A DNA stretch of 64,000 bases from Natronosporangium sp035305625 (GTDB lineage Bacteria; Actinomycetota; Actinomycetes; Mycobacteriales; Micromonosporaceae): assembly GCA_963809545.1 (NCBI GenBank), contig CAWEKD010000011.1, positions 186,001-250,000 of the forward strand, given 5' to 3'. Below, in pieces: positions 26,970 through 36,249 of the stretch. The first letter of the stretch is position 1, and each line of letters starts with the position of its first letter. The position numbers and the translations under genes are program-made. The notes under the pieces were generated by a model, which had not been told where the DNA came from, made no database searches, and saw only the letters and a list, made by a program, of their open reading frames with translations.

Positions 26970-27293
26970 TCAGCTGGTGAAACCGGTGTCCGACGGCAGG
27001 GAGATGTCCGGCTTCTCGAGCTCCTCCACGTTCACGTCCTTGAACGTCATCACCCGGACGTTCTTTACGAACCGGGCGGGGCGGTACATGTCCCACACCC
27101 ACGCGTCGTGCATCTCGACCTCGAAGTAGACCTCGCCGTCCGAGTTGCGCACGTGCAGATCGACCTGGTTGGCGAGGTAGAACCGCCGCTCCGTCTCGAC
27201 TACGTACGAGAACTGCCGCACAATGTCCCGGTACTCCCGGTAGAGTTGCAGCTCCATGTCAGTCTCGTACTTCTCGAGATCTTCCGCGCTCAT
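26970..27293 (-). CDS. DUF2469 family protein
   Basis: The 107-residue acidic protein matches the DUF2469 family that follows rnhB in most actinobacteria: MSAEDLEKYETDMELQLYRE at the start, then YVVETERRFYLANQVD and the conserved VYFEVEMHDAWVWDMYR. It is cytosolic and of unknown role. Length is standard. It is 73 bases after rnhB and ends at a strong hairpin. Confidence 0.9.
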   Translation of the reverse strand: MSAEDLEKYETDMELQLYREYRDIVRQFSYVVETERRFYLANQVDLHVRNSDGEVYFEVEMHDAWVWDMYRPARFVKNVRVMTFKDVNVEELEKPDISLPSDTGFTS

Positions 27294-27366
27294 CGCACTT
27301 CCCCCTACGGCTGTTCCCTACCCATCTTGGCCCACCCGCCCGCGCTTACCGGATGCCACGCCGAGG

Positions 27367-28053
27367 CTACTCCCCACCACTGACTGGCACCCTGGCGGTA
27401 TCGGAGCCGCCCAAGGCGGCGGCCACGTTTGCGTACGACAACCGGTGCGCGGGGCAAGGGCCGTACCGGGCCAGCGCCGCGGAATGCTCCGGCGTCACAT
27501 ACCCCTTGTGATCGGCGAACCCGTACTCCGGGTACTGCTCCCCCAACTCCACCATCAACCGGTCCCGGGTGACCTTGGCCAGCACACTGGCGGCGGCGAC
27601 ACACGCGGCCACCTGGTCACCCTTCCAGACCGCTAACCCGGGCACGTCCAGCCCGTCCACCGGGAATCCGTCGGTGAGTACGTAGTCGGGGCGGATCGGC
27701 AACCCGGCCAGGGCCCGCCGCAGCGCCGCCACGTTGCACACGTGTAGTCCGCGCTGGTCCACCTCCGCCGGCGGCACCACCACCACCGCGTAGCCGAGGG
27801 CCCGGGCCACCACCTGCTCGTAGACTCGCTCCCGCGCCGCCGGGGTGAGCAGCTTCGAGTCGGTCAGCTCATCAATCTCGCCGCGCCGCCCCGGTGGCAG
27901 CAGCACCGCCGCCGCCACCAGCGGTCCGGCGCAGGCTCCCCGCCCCGCCTCGTCCGCTCCGGCCACGTGGGTGAAGCCGCGCCGCCGCAGCGCCCGCTCC
28001 AAGGCGTAGATGCCGCCGTCCGCACGCAGCACGGTTCGCGGTGGTGGCAGCAT
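27367..28053 (-). CDS. rnhB: Ribonuclease HII
   Basis: RNase HII removes misincorporated ribonucleotides and RNA primers. The 228-residue protein has the first active-site motif GADEAGRGACAGPLV, the later catalytic aspartates (VLTDGFPVDGL, KVTRDRLM) and the conserved YGFADHKGYVTPEH. A ~25-residue N-terminal extension precedes the core. It follows lepB by 19 bases. Confidence 0.93.
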   Translation of the reverse strand: MLPPPRTVLRADGGIYALERALRRRGFTHVAGADEAGRGACAGPLVAAAVLLPPGRRGEIDELTDSKLLTPAARERVYEQVVARALGYAVVVVPPAEVDQRGLHVCNVAALRRALAGLPIRPDYVLTDGFPVDGLDVPGLAVWKGDQVAACVAAASVLAKVTRDRLMVELGEQYPEYGFADHKGYVTPEHSAALARYGPCPAHRLSYANVAAALGGSDTARVPVSGGE

Positions 28054-28072
28054 GACTCCTCCCCGTCGCCAG

Positions 28073-28804
28073 CTAGCCGCTCGGTGCCGCCGACAGCGCT
28101 CCTGGTGGATCGGCCGGCACCGGCTCGATCGGCTGACCGGTCGACGCTACGGAGCCGGGTTCCGGCACCACGTCGAACGTATCCGGCACCGACAGCCACG
28201 TCGCCCGACTCGGAGGCCAGAACAGCAGGAACGCTCGCCCGATCACCGAGTCGACGCTGATGGTAGAGGCCATCAGGTCGCCGCCGGAACGCTGGTAGTG
28301 ATCCATCGAGTCACCCGAGGCGCTACGGTGGTCTCCCAACACCCATAGTCGCCCCGGCGGGATCACCACTTCAAAGTGGCTAGGAGCGGCGGGGTCCTGG
28401 ACACCGTTGTGCGAGTAGATGTAGGGCTCGTCGAGCGGTACCCCGTTGATGAGTAACCGCTGCTGCGGGTCACAGCAGGCGAGGTGGTCACCGCCGACCG
28501 CGATCACCCGCTTGATGAAGTCCTTCTCGTTCGGGTCGCTGCGCCAGTGCAGCGGCGCCTCAAACACGATGATCTCGCCACGGGCCGGCTCCCGCAGGTG
28601 GTATACGACCTTGTTGACGAGCACCCGGTCGAGGCGCTCGAGCGTATGTTCCATCGATCCGGATGGAATGTAGAAGGTCTGTACCACGAACGCGCGGACC
28701 AAGATCGCCACTAGGACCGCCACGCCCAGCAGGATCGGAAGCTCCCGCCAGAATGATCCCTGCCGCTTCCGCGGCTGCTCCTCGGTGGGCTGCTCGTCAA
28801 TCAC
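28073..28804 (-). CDS. lepB: Signal peptidase I
   Basis: LepB cleaves signal peptides of exported proteins, including the LPITG and CAP proteins in this window. The 243-residue protein has one N-terminal membrane helix (LLGVAVLVAILVRAFVV), the catalytic Ser in IPSGSMEHTL, the Lys in DFIKRVIAVGGD and box E GDHRSASGDSMDH. The C-terminus is disordered. It follows rplS after a 250-base interval. Confidence 0.94.
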   Translation of the reverse strand: MIDEQPTEEQPRKRQGSFWRELPILLGVAVLVAILVRAFVVQTFYIPSGSMEHTLERLDRVLVNKVVYHLREPARGEIIVFEAPLHWRSDPNEKDFIKRVIAVGGDHLACCDPQQRLLINGVPLDEPYIYSHNGVQDPAAPSHFEVVIPPGRLWVLGDHRSASGDSMDHYQRSGGDLMASTISVDSVIGRAFLLFWPPSRATWLSVPDTFDVVPEPGSVASTGQPIEPVPADPPGALSAAPSG

Positions 28805-28826
28805 GCCGCGAGCCTACGATGTCATC

Positions 28827-28850
28827 CGCGTTCCCGAAGCCGGGAACGCG
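28827..28850 (-). terminator. Perfect 10-bp hairpin with tetraloop before lepB
   Basis: CGCGTTCCCG (28827-28836) and CGGGAACGCG (28841-28850). It lies 22 bases upstream of lepB and ~200 bases after rplS. It may end the rpsP-rplS transcript or attenuate lepB. The rest of 28851-29054 shows nothing else. Confidence 0.5.
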
Positions 28851-29054
28851 CCGGTCGGGCAGAAAACGGTCACCGACCCCCGGTCACGTCGCCGGAGGCG
28901 CGCAGGGGGCGGATCCGGCAGGCACAATTCCGCGCCGGGAGGGTCATCAAGCCTCACCCGCTACCTCCTTGACCTGGCCGTGACCCGCCGCTGGCGCCGG
29001 CACCCAGGTCCGGGTGCCGGGCCGCGTCGTCTATCGGTCAGTATGGGTGATCGG

Positions 29055-29411
29055 TCACGCCGGCTGCGTGTCGCGCAGCTCCTTGATCTTCGCCTTCTTA
29101 CCGTGCAGGCCCCGCAGGTAGTACAGCTTGGCGCGGCGCACGTCCCCGCGAGTGACCACCTCGATCTTGTCCAGCACCGGGCTGTTGACCGGGTAGGTGC
29201 GCTCCACTCCGACGCCGAAGCTGACCTTGCGGACCGTGAACGTCTCCCGGACTCCCGATCCCTGCCGGCGGATCACCACGCCTTCGAAGACCTGGATTCG
29301 GGACCGGTTGCCTTCGACGACCCGCGCGTACACCTTCACCGTGTCACCGGCCCGGAAGTCCGGGATGTCGGTCCGCCGTGACTGGGCGTCCAGCACGTCC
29401 AGCGTGTTCAT
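29055..29411 (-). CDS. rplS: 50S ribosomal protein bL19
   Basis: The 118-residue protein begins MNTLDVLDAQSRRTDIPDFR and has the conserved L19 stretches FRAGDTVKVYARVVEGNRSR, IQVFEGVVIRR and the basic C-terminal AKLYYLRGLHGKKAKIKE. Length is typical. It lies downstream of trmD in the usual rpsP-khpA-rimM-trmD-rplS order, with an 82-base gap holding a small hairpin. Confidence 0.97.
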   Translation of the reverse strand: MNTLDVLDAQSRRTDIPDFRAGDTVKVYARVVEGNRSRIQVFEGVVIRRQGSGVRETFTVRKVSFGVGVERTYPVNSPVLDKIEVVTRGDVRRAKLYYLRGLHGKKAKIKELRDTQPA

Positions 29412-29434
29412 CGCTCGTGTCCTCGGGTCTCAGG

Positions 29435-29454
29435 GCGCACCACCGACGGTGCGC
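29435..29454 (-). terminator. 7-bp hairpin between trmD and rplS
   Basis: GCGCACC (29435-29441) pairs with GGTGCGC (29448-29454). No T-run follows. It could attenuate transcription between trmD and rplS or act in the rplS leader. Confidence 0.35.
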
Positions 29455-29493
29455 GGGTGATCTACTTAACTGGCCGCGACAAGGGCAGCCCTA

Positions 29494-30258
29494 CTACTGT
29501 GCCACAGGCCCTTCCGGGGGACGCACCCCGGCCCCCGCTAATACCGCCCGGTCGTGTCGGTCCAACGCCTCCGGCGGGAGCGCCGCCAACAGGTCCGGGC
29601 GCCGCTCGGCGGTACGCAGCAGCGCCTGGTCGCGTCGCCACCGGGCGATCCGGGCGTGGTCGCCGGAGCGGAGCACCTCCGGCACCTCGTACCCACGCCA
29701 GACCGCCGGCTTGGTGTACAGCGGCCCCTCCAGCAGCCCGGCGGCGTGGGACTCCTCCCGCAGCGAGTCGGCGTTGCCCAGCACCCCGGGTAGCAGCCGA
29801 ATCACCGCTTCCAATATCACCAGGACCGCGACTTCGCCTCCGAACAGGACATAGTCCCCCAGCGAGACCTCGGTGACCCGCATCCGGGTGGCGGCGTACT
29901 CCAGCACCCGCTGGTCGATCCCCTCGTACCGTCCGCACGCGAACAGCAGGTGCTCTTCGCCCGCCAACTCGTGCGCGAGCGCCTGCGTGAACCGCTCCCC
30001 GGCCGGAGTCGGCACCAGCAGCCGGGTCGTGGGAGTGGCGAGCGCGTCCAGCGCCTCTCCCCACGGTTCCGGCCGCATCACCATGCCCGGCCCGCCCCCG
30101 TACGGGGTGTCGTCCACCGTCCGGTGGACGTCGTAGGTCCAGCGGCGCAGGTCGTGCACCTCGATCTGGACCCGACCGGCGGCCCGGGCCCGCCCGATCA
30201 ACGAAAGCTCGAGCGGGGCGAAGTAATCCGGAAAAATGGTGACAATATCCGCCCGCAC
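29494..30258 (-). CDS. trmD: tRNA (guanine-37-N1)-methyltransferase
   Basis: TrmD forms m1G37 in tRNAs to prevent +1 frameshifting. The 254-residue protein starts at GTG 30258, with GAAGGA a few bases upstream, and reads ADIVTIFPDYFAPLELS. The SPOUT-fold knot is clear: ACGRYEGIDQRV, then SLGDYVLFGGEVAVLVILEA and RLLPGVLGN. The C-terminal domain is normal. It follows rimM by 16 bases. Confidence 0.96.
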   Translation of the reverse strand: MRADIVTIFPDYFAPLELSLIGRARAAGRVQIEVHDLRRWTYDVHRTVDDTPYGGGPGMVMRPEPWGEALDALATPTTRLLVPTPAGERFTQALAHELAGEEHLLFACGRYEGIDQRVLEYAATRMRVTEVSLGDYVLFGGEVAVLVILEAVIRLLPGVLGNADSLREESHAAGLLEGPLYTKPAVWRGYEVPEVLRSGDHARIARWRRDQALLRTAERRPDLLAALPPEALDRHDRAVLAGAGVRPPEGPVAQ

Positions 30259-30274
30259 TGCGCTGTCCTTCTGG

Positions 30275-30817
30275 TCAGAGGTCGAGCAGGCCTGGCGGCG
30301 GGTCCACCACGATCCGCCCTCCGGCCACATCGACCTCCGGGACAATCGCCCGCACGAACGGCACCAGGGCGGTGCGGCCGTCGGGGCGCGCCAACACCAG
30401 CAGATCGTTGGCGGCGCCATGCTCGATCCGGGCGATCGACCCGAGTTGCTCCCCGGTCGGGGTCACCGCCGTCAGGCCGATCAGCTGATGGTCCCGGAAC
30501 TCGTCCGGATCCTCCGGAGAGGCGAGGGTCTCGCTGTCGACCTGCAGTCGCACCCCCCGCAGCGCCTCGGCGAGGTTCCGGTCGGCGATCCCGTCGAACT
30601 CCACCAGCAGCCGCCCCTGGTGGGGCCGGGCCGCCACCACCGTCAGGGTCGGCGGGACGCGCCACGCCGCCGGGTCCGCCGGCGGCGGCCCGGGTGGCTC
30701 GGTGAGCAGGGTCGCCCCCGGCGCGAACCGTTGCTCTGGTTCGTCGGTGGTCACCTCGACCACCACCTCGCCCCGGATCCCGTGGGGGCGCACCACCTGC
30801 CCGACCGTAAGTAGCAT
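30275..30817 (-). CDS. rimM: Ribosome maturation factor RimM
   Basis: RimM assists 30S head assembly by binding uS19. The 180-residue protein has the N-terminal RimM fold (VGQVVRPHGIRGEVVVEVTT) and the C-terminal PRC barrel (DHQLIGLTAVTPTGEQLGSI, LVPFVRAIVPEVD). ATG 30817 overlaps the khpA stop as TGATG. Standard size and place. Confidence 0.95.
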   Translation of the reverse strand: MLLTVGQVVRPHGIRGEVVVEVTTDEPEQRFAPGATLLTEPPGPPPADPAAWRVPPTLTVVAARPHQGRLLVEFDGIADRNLAEALRGVRLQVDSETLASPEDPDEFRDHQLIGLTAVTPTGEQLGSIARIEHGAANDLLVLARPDGRTALVPFVRAIVPEVDVAGGRIVVDPPPGLLDL

Positions 30818-31065
30818 CAGTACGTGTCGATGATCTCGACTCGTACGCCTCGACCGCCCACCGAGGTGATGACCTGCCGCAGAGCCTTGGCGGTGCGACC
30901 GTTCCGCCCGATCACCGTGCCGAGGTCGGACGGGTGCACCCGCACCTCCAGCCGCTTACCCCGGCGACTGTCGATCAGGCGCACCCGCACGTCCTCCGGG
31001 TGATCCACGATCCCCTTGACCAGGTGCTCCAGGGCAGGCTTCAGCGCCGCGTCAGCTCTGCTCAC
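30817..31065 (-). CDS. khpA: KH-domain RNA-binding protein KhpA
   Basis: The 82-residue protein starts at GTG 31065 and is a single type II KH domain with the GxxG loop in IGRNGRTAKALRQV. It binds RNA and in other bacteria acts with KhpB in cell-division or elongation control. The start lies inside the rpsP 3' end (14-base overlap). It is the usual neighbour of rpsP and rimM. Confidence 0.93.
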   Translation of the reverse strand: MSRADAALKPALEHLVKGIVDHPEDVRVRLIDSRRGKRLEVRVHPSDLGTVIGRNGRTAKALRQVITSVGGRGVRVEIIDTY

Positions 31066-31585
31066 CAGCGTCCCCGGTCGGCGCAGCCGCCTGGTCACCG
31101 CCGGCGGCGGTGTCGGTCGACGCCTCGCCCTTGGCGTCCTTGGCCGCCTCACCCTTCGGCGCGTCGGCCTCCTTCTTAGCGGCCTTCTTGCCGGACTTCT
31201 TCGGGGTGGCTGCCTCCCCCTTACCCGGAGCATCCGCCAGCCCCGCCGCGGCCTTGGCCTCCGCCTCGTAGATCGCGGTGCGGTCCGCCTTCGGCGGGGC
31301 GGTCTTCAGCGGCTCAGCCGGCGGCGGCTCGCCCTTGAACTTCTGCCAGTCGCCGGTCTTACGCAGGATCGCGCGGACCGGCTCACTGGGCTGGGCGCCC
31401 ACCGACAGCCAGTACTGCACCCGCTCGGAGTTCACCTCGATCCGCGAGGGCTCCTCCTTCGGGTGGTAGATGCCCAGGTTCTCGATCGTGCGACCATCAC
31501 GCTTGGTGCGCGAGTCCGCGACGACAATGCGGTACTGCGGGTTGCGGATCTTTCCCATCCGCAGAAGCCGGATTCGTACGGCCAC
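31052..31585 (-). CDS. rpsP: 30S ribosomal protein bS16 with long Ala/Lys tail
   Basis: The S16 core is complete (AVRIRLLRMGKIRNPQYRIV, DGRTIENLGIYHP, WLSVGAQPSEPVRAIL), starting at GTG 31585. The protein is 177 residues, nearly twice the usual ~90. The extra ~85 C-terminal residues are rich in Ala, Lys, Glu and Gly (KKSGKKAAKKEAD, GEAAKDAKGEAS) and probably disordered. Such tails occur in actinobacterial bS16, but this one is long. It heads the rpsP-khpA-rimM-trmD cluster. The interval 31586-31835 shows no gene and should contain the promoter. Confidence 0.95.
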   Translation of the reverse strand: MAVRIRLLRMGKIRNPQYRIVVADSRTKRDGRTIENLGIYHPKEEPSRIEVNSERVQYWLSVGAQPSEPVRAILRKTGDWQKFKGEPPPAEPLKTAPPKADRTAIYEAEAKAAAGLADAPGKGEAATPKKSGKKAAKKEADAPKGEAAKDAKGEASTDTAAGGDQAAAPTGDAGEQS

Positions 31586-31835
31586 GTGTGTTCGCTCCTG
31601 TTGGCTCTCGTCACCGCCGCTTGCCCCCGGCGATGCGCGGGGTGAGCCGTCCGGAACCCACGTGGGGAGATGGGTCCGGTGCTCGAGGACCGGCGGCGTA
31701 CCCGGGAGAGGGCACCGGACACCCGCCGTCATTCCAACCCGTGATTGTGCCAGATTCGGCACTCCCCTCGCACACCGGCTCGCCCAGTGGATCACCGCGG
31801 TGCCCGACCGGGCGCGCCGGTGGCTCAGGCGTCCG

Positions 31836-33242
31836 TCAGTAGGCGCGGGCCAACACCGCGTACAGGTTCGGCTCGTCCTCCGACCGCGGCACCGACCAGT
31901 CTTCCCGGACCAGGCAGCGCACCGTCACCCCGGCCTCGTTGGCGCGCGTCTCGCCCTCTTCCCCCACCGCCGCCCACGGCAGTCGGGCCCACCCGGTGGC
32001 GGCGGCCTCGATCGCCTCGTCCAGGGTGGTCACCTCCGCAGTGCGGGACTGCCGGAACGCCAGCGCCTCGTCGTACAGGCCCTGCTGATCCTCGACCAGC
32101 GCCTGCTGGACCGCCGAGACCACCGACGCCAACGGGGTGGGGGTCTTGGAGCCGTCCCGCCGCCGGACCAGCACCGCGTTGCCCTCGGCCAGGTCGCGGG
32201 GGCCCACCTCCACCCGGACCGGGTAGCCCTTCAGCTCCGCGTCCACCGCCCGCCGACCGAACGGGGTGTCGAGCCGGTCGTCCAGTGCCACCCGGACCCC
32301 GGCGTTCTGCAGCTCGTCGCGCAGCTTCGCCGCCGCCTCCCGGACCCCGTCGCCGTCCTTGACCACCATCACGTACGCCTGGATCGGCGCCAGCCGGGGC
32401 GGCACCCGCAGTCCGCGGTCGTCCCCGTGGCACATGATCAACCCACCCATCATCCGGGTGGAGACCCCCCAGGAGGTGGTCCAGGCGTGCTCCAGCGACC
32501 CGGACGCCGACGAGTAGGTGATCTCGAACGCGCGGGCGAAGTTCTGCCCCAGCTCGTGGCTGGTGCCCATCTGCAGCGCCTTGCCGTCGCCCATCATCCC
32601 CTCCAGGGTGAGGGTGTTGATGGCGCCGGCGAACCGCTCCCGGGCGGTCTTGCGGCCACACACCACCGGCATGGCCAGCACGTTGACCATGAAGTCCTCG
32701 TAGGTCTCGTGCAGGATCTTGTGGGCGTAGTCGCGGGCGTCCTCATAGGTGGCATGGGCGGTGTGCCCCTCCTGCCACAGGAACTCGCTGGTGCGCAGGA
32801 ACACCCGCGGCCGCAGCTCCCACCGCACCACATTGGCCCACTGGTTGAGCAGCAGCGGCAGGTCCCGGTAGGAGTCGATCCACTTGGCCATGAACTCGCC
32901 GATCACGGTCTCGCTGGTGGGGCGCACCACCACCGGCTCCCCTAGCTGCTTGCCGCCGGCGTGGGTGACCACCGCGAGCTCCGGCGAGAACCCCTCCACG
33001 TGCTCGGCCTCGCGCTTCAGATACGCCTCCGGGATGAACACCGGGAAGTAGGCGTTCTGCGCTCCGGCCGCCTTGATCCGGGCGTCCATCTCCGCCTGCA
33101 TCCGCTCCCAGATGGCGTACCCGGCTGGTCGGATCACCATGGTGCCGCGCACCGGCCCGTTGTCGGCCAGCTCAGCCTTGGCGATCAGTTCCTGGTACCA
33201 GCGCGGGAAGTCCTCAGCGCGGGGAGTGAGCACTCGTGCCAT
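31836..33242 (-). CDS. proS: Prolyl-tRNA synthetase, short archaeal/eukaryal-like type
   Basis: The 468-residue class II synthetase starts MARVLTPRAEDFPRWYQELI at ATG 33242. Motif 2 (VRWELRPRVFLRTSEFLWQEGHTAH) and motif 3 (MMGGLIMCHGDDRGLRVPP) are clear, and the anticodon-binding domain follows. It lacks the ~180-residue INS editing insert of the E. coli type and ends in tyrosine, as in the archaeal/eukaryal-like ProS form. It is separated from rpsP by 250 bases and appears monocistronic. Confidence 0.95.
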   Translation of the reverse strand: MARVLTPRAEDFPRWYQELIAKAELADNGPVRGTMVIRPAGYAIWERMQAEMDARIKAAGAQNAYFPVFIPEAYLKREAEHVEGFSPELAVVTHAGGKQLGEPVVVRPTSETVIGEFMAKWIDSYRDLPLLLNQWANVVRWELRPRVFLRTSEFLWQEGHTAHATYEDARDYAHKILHETYEDFMVNVLAMPVVCGRKTARERFAGAINTLTLEGMMGDGKALQMGTSHELGQNFARAFEITYSSASGSLEHAWTTSWGVSTRMMGGLIMCHGDDRGLRVPPRLAPIQAYVMVVKDGDGVREAAAKLRDELQNAGVRVALDDRLDTPFGRRAVDAELKGYPVRVEVGPRDLAEGNAVLVRRRDGSKTPTPLASVVSAVQQALVEDQQGLYDEALAFRQSRTAEVTTLDEAIEAAATGWARLPWAAVGEEGETRANEAGVTVRCLVREDWSVPRSEDEPNLYAVLARAY

Positions 33243-33413
33243 GAGCGCACATCCTAGCCGCCGCGCACGCCCGATCCGCGGTGACGGTAGGGTCCTAGCA
33301 TCCCGAATGTCATCCCGTGCGTAAGAAACGAGGAGACACGGAAGATCCATTGGTCTGGGCGGGATTCTCGGAATGGTCGCTGCGGCGTCACTGCGACGCG
33401 GGCCGAGCGCGCA

Positions 33414-34526
33414 TCAACGGGACTTGACGACCCGTCCCCGGAGGATGATCAGCTTCGGGTCGCGGACCACCCGCAGGTCGACCCGCGGATCCTGGTCGTA
33501 GGCGACCAGATCCGCCAGACCACCGTGCTCCAACCCTGGGAACCCGAGCCACTCCCGGGCTCCCCAGGAGGCCGCCCGCAGCACCGCCTCGGTCGACATT
33601 CCGGCCTGCTGGTGCAGGAGCCACATCTCCTCGGCGATCAACCCGTGGTCGATCCCGCCCCCGGCGTCGGTACCGGCGTACACCGGCACCCCGGCCTCCA
33701 CCGCCGCCCGTACCACCTCCGGGAAGCGCCGCTTCAGCGCCCGCATGTGCGCGGCGTAGGTGGGGAACTTCGGCTCCGCCTGGGCGGCGATGTCGTCGAA
33801 GTTCTCAATGTTGATCATCGTGGGTACGAGCGCGGTGCCCCGCCGGGCCATTTCGTCGATCAGGTCTTCCGACAGCCCGGTGCCGTGCTCCACGCAGTCG
33901 ATCCCGGCCCGGACCAGGGTCGCCACCGCCTGCTCGGAGAACGTGTGGGCGGTGATCCGCACCCCGGCGGCGTGCGCGGCCGCGACCGCCCCGGCCAGGG
34001 TCTCCTCGTCCCAGGCCGGGGCGAGGTCTCCGATTCCGCGGTCGATCCAGTCCCCGACCAGCTTCACCCAGCCGTTGCCGGCCCGGGCCTGGGCGGTGAC
34101 CGTGGCCGCCACCTCGTCGGCCGGCACCTCGATCCCGATGTCCCGCAGGTAGCGCTTGACCGGGGCGACATGTCGACCAGCACGGGCCATCCGCGGCATC
34201 TCCGGGTCGTCGTCCAGTTCCGGGTAGGGGAAGGGAGAACCCGCGTCCCGGATCGCCAGCACCCCGGCGTCCCGGTCCTGCCGCGCCAACGCCTTCGCCT
34301 CCGCCAGGCTGGTGATCGGCCGGGCGCCGCGGAGGATCCCCACGTGGCAGTGGGCGTCCACCAGCCCGGGTAGCAGGTAGCCACCGTCGGCGACGGTGAC
34401 CGCCCCCGGCACCGGCTCCCGGCTGACCCGGTCACCCACCAACCACAGGTCGGTCACCTCGTCGTCAGGTAGCAGTACCCCACGCACATGCAGCGGGCGA
34501 TCGCCGTCGCCGTGGAATCCGGACAT
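33414..34526 (-). CDS. Amidohydrolase-family protein
   Basis: The 370-residue protein is a metal-dependent hydrolase of the imidazolonepropionase/prolidase-like branch. Metal motifs: LPGLVDAHCHVG (HxH), the Lys-containing GNGWVKLVGDW, ITAHTFSEQAV (His), VEHGTGLS (His) and AGTDAGGGIDHG (Asp). The substrate is unknown. A related gene (Rv2915c, from memory) sits before ffh in mycobacteria, so this is part of the conserved backbone. It is 24 bases downstream of ffh and may be co-transcribed. Confidence 0.85.
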   Translation of the reverse strand: MSGFHGDGDRPLHVRGVLLPDDEVTDLWLVGDRVSREPVPGAVTVADGGYLLPGLVDAHCHVGILRGARPITSLAEAKALARQDRDAGVLAIRDAGSPFPYPELDDDPEMPRMARAGRHVAPVKRYLRDIGIEVPADEVAATVTAQARAGNGWVKLVGDWIDRGIGDLAPAWDEETLAGAVAAAHAAGVRITAHTFSEQAVATLVRAGIDCVEHGTGLSEDLIDEMARRGTALVPTMINIENFDDIAAQAEPKFPTYAAHMRALKRRFPEVVRAAVEAGVPVYAGTDAGGGIDHGLIAEEMWLLHQQAGMSTEAVLRAASWGAREWLGFPGLEHGGLADLVAYDQDPRVDLRVVRDPKLIILRGRVVKSR

Positions 34527-34550
34527 CGACCCTTCCTCGACTCGCCAAGC

Positions 34551-36116
34551 TCAGTTGTCGCGGGGCTTGCCCCGCTTACCCAGCTTGCCAAAGTCGAGTT
34601 TCGGGGGGACGAACCCCTCCGGCAACGCGTTCGGGTCCAGACCGGGCGGCAGCTGCGACATCCCCGGGGGCAGCCCACCGGGCAGACCACCGGGCACGCC
34701 GCCGGAGGCACGGCCGGCGCGGGAGCGACCGCCCTTCTTCTGCTTCCGCTTCACCTTGGGCGACTTGGTGGCCTTCCGCCGGCCCGCGCCGGGGAATCCC
34801 ATCATTCCGCCCATCATGCCGCCCATCTGCTTGAACAGCTTCTGCGCTTCCGCGAACCGGCTCAGCAGCTGGTTGACCTCGGTGACCGACACCCCGGACC
34901 CGGCCGCGATCCGGGCCCGCCGGGAACCATTGATGATCTTGGGATTGGCGCGCTCCTCCGGGGTCATGGAGCGGATGATCGCGGTGACCCGGTCCAGGTC
35001 CCGGTCGTCGACCTGCTCGATCTGGTCCCGCATCTGCGCCATCCCCGGCACCATCGCCAGGATGTTGGCGATCGGTCCCATCCGACGGATCGCCTGCAAC
35101 TGCTCCAGGAAGTCCTCCAGCGTGAGCTCGCCCTGGCCGAGCACCCGGGCGGCGAGCCGCTCCTTCTGCTCGTCGGCGAACGCCTGCTCCGCCTTCTCAA
35201 TCAGCGTGAGCTGGTCGCCCATGCCGAGGATCCGGCCGGCCATCCGGTCGGGGTGGAACAGGTCGAAGTCTTCGAGCTTCTCTCCGTTGGAGGCGAACAG
35301 GATCGGCTGGCCGGTCACGTGCCGCACCGACAGCGCCGCACCGCCCCGCGCGTCGCCATCCAGCTTGGACAGCACCACCCCGCTGATGCCGACCCCGTCG
35401 CGGAACGCCTCCGCCGTGGCCACCGCGTCCTGACCGACCATCGCGTCGATCACGAACAACACCTCGTCCGGGTCGGTGGCGTCCCGGATCGCGGCGGCCT
35501 GCGCCATCATCTCCGCGTCCACACCCAGCCGGCCGGCGGTGTCGATGATCACGATGTCCCGGGCGTGCCGCCGGGCGTACTCGACCGAGTCCTTGGCCAC
35601 CTGGACCGGGTCCCCCACCCCGTTGCCCGGTTCGGGGGCGTAGACCTCTACCCCGGCCCGCTCCCCCAGCACGACCAACTGCTGGACCGCGTTCGGCCGT
35701 TGCAGGTCCGCGGCGACCAACAGCGGCTGGTGGCCCTTGTTCCGCAGCCACAGGCCGAGCTTGCCGGCCAGGGTGGTCTTACCCGAACCCTGCAGACCCG
35801 CGAGCATGATCACGGTGGGGGGGTGCTTGGCGAACCGCAGCCGCCGGGTTTCGCCCCCGAGGATCGCGATCAGCTCCTCGTGAACGATCTTGATGACCTG
35901 CTGAGCCGGGTTCAGCGCCTCATGCACCTCGGCCCCGCGGGCCCGCTCGCGGAGGGTGGAAATGAACGCACGCACCACCGGCAACGCCACGTCCGCCTCG
36001 AGCAGCGCCATCCGGATCTCTCGGGCGGCGGTGTCGATGTCGGCGTCGGTGAGCCGGCCCTTGCTGCGGAGCTTGCTGAAAATTCCGGTGAGCCGGTCGC
36101 TCAAGGTGGCAAACAC
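34551..36116 (-). CDS. ffh: Signal recognition particle protein Ffh
   Basis: Ffh binds signal sequences and targets ribosomes to FtsY. The 521-residue protein starts at GTG 36116 (FATLSDRLTGIFSKLRSKG). It has the N domain, the G domain (GLQGSGKTT, DTAGRLG, KLDGDARGG) and a Met-rich M domain (MGPIANILAMVPGM, MGGMMGGMMGFPG). A ~55-residue Gly/Pro-rich tail follows, present in many actinobacteria. It is divergent from the erm leader region. Confidence 0.96.
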   Translation of the reverse strand: MFATLSDRLTGIFSKLRSKGRLTDADIDTAAREIRMALLEADVALPVVRAFISTLRERARGAEVHEALNPAQQVIKIVHEELIAILGGETRRLRFAKHPPTVIMLAGLQGSGKTTLAGKLGLWLRNKGHQPLLVAADLQRPNAVQQLVVLGERAGVEVYAPEPGNGVGDPVQVAKDSVEYARRHARDIVIIDTAGRLGVDAEMMAQAAAIRDATDPDEVLFVIDAMVGQDAVATAEAFRDGVGISGVVLSKLDGDARGGAALSVRHVTGQPILFASNGEKLEDFDLFHPDRMAGRILGMGDQLTLIEKAEQAFADEQKERLAARVLGQGELTLEDFLEQLQAIRRMGPIANILAMVPGMAQMRDQIEQVDDRDLDRVTAIIRSMTPEERANPKIINGSRRARIAAGSGVSVTEVNQLLSRFAEAQKLFKQMGGMMGGMMGFPGAGRRKATKSPKVKRKQKKGGRSRAGRASGGVPGGLPGGLPPGMSQLPPGLDPNALPEGFVPPKLDFGKLGKRGKPRDN

Positions 36117-36236
36117 AGTCTGCTTATCCCTGTGGTCGGTACGGGTAGGCGGAGGCAGGACCGAGCCCACGATCACGGGCGGGCCCTACCCATCCCGCAA
36201 GCGTACCGGCCGCCGGTGCCTGACCGACGACACTGT

Positions 36237-36249
36237 TACCATTCGCCGC
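36237..36249 (+). promoter_or_regulatory. -10 box placing the transcript start at a leader ORF
   Basis: TACCAT (36237-36242) matches TANNNT, and seven bases later comes the ATG of the 13-codon leader at 36250. Transcription would begin at or next to the A of the ATG, making the leader leaderless. No convincing -35 is seen, which leaves room for an activator such as a WhiB7-type protein. Confidence 0.45.
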
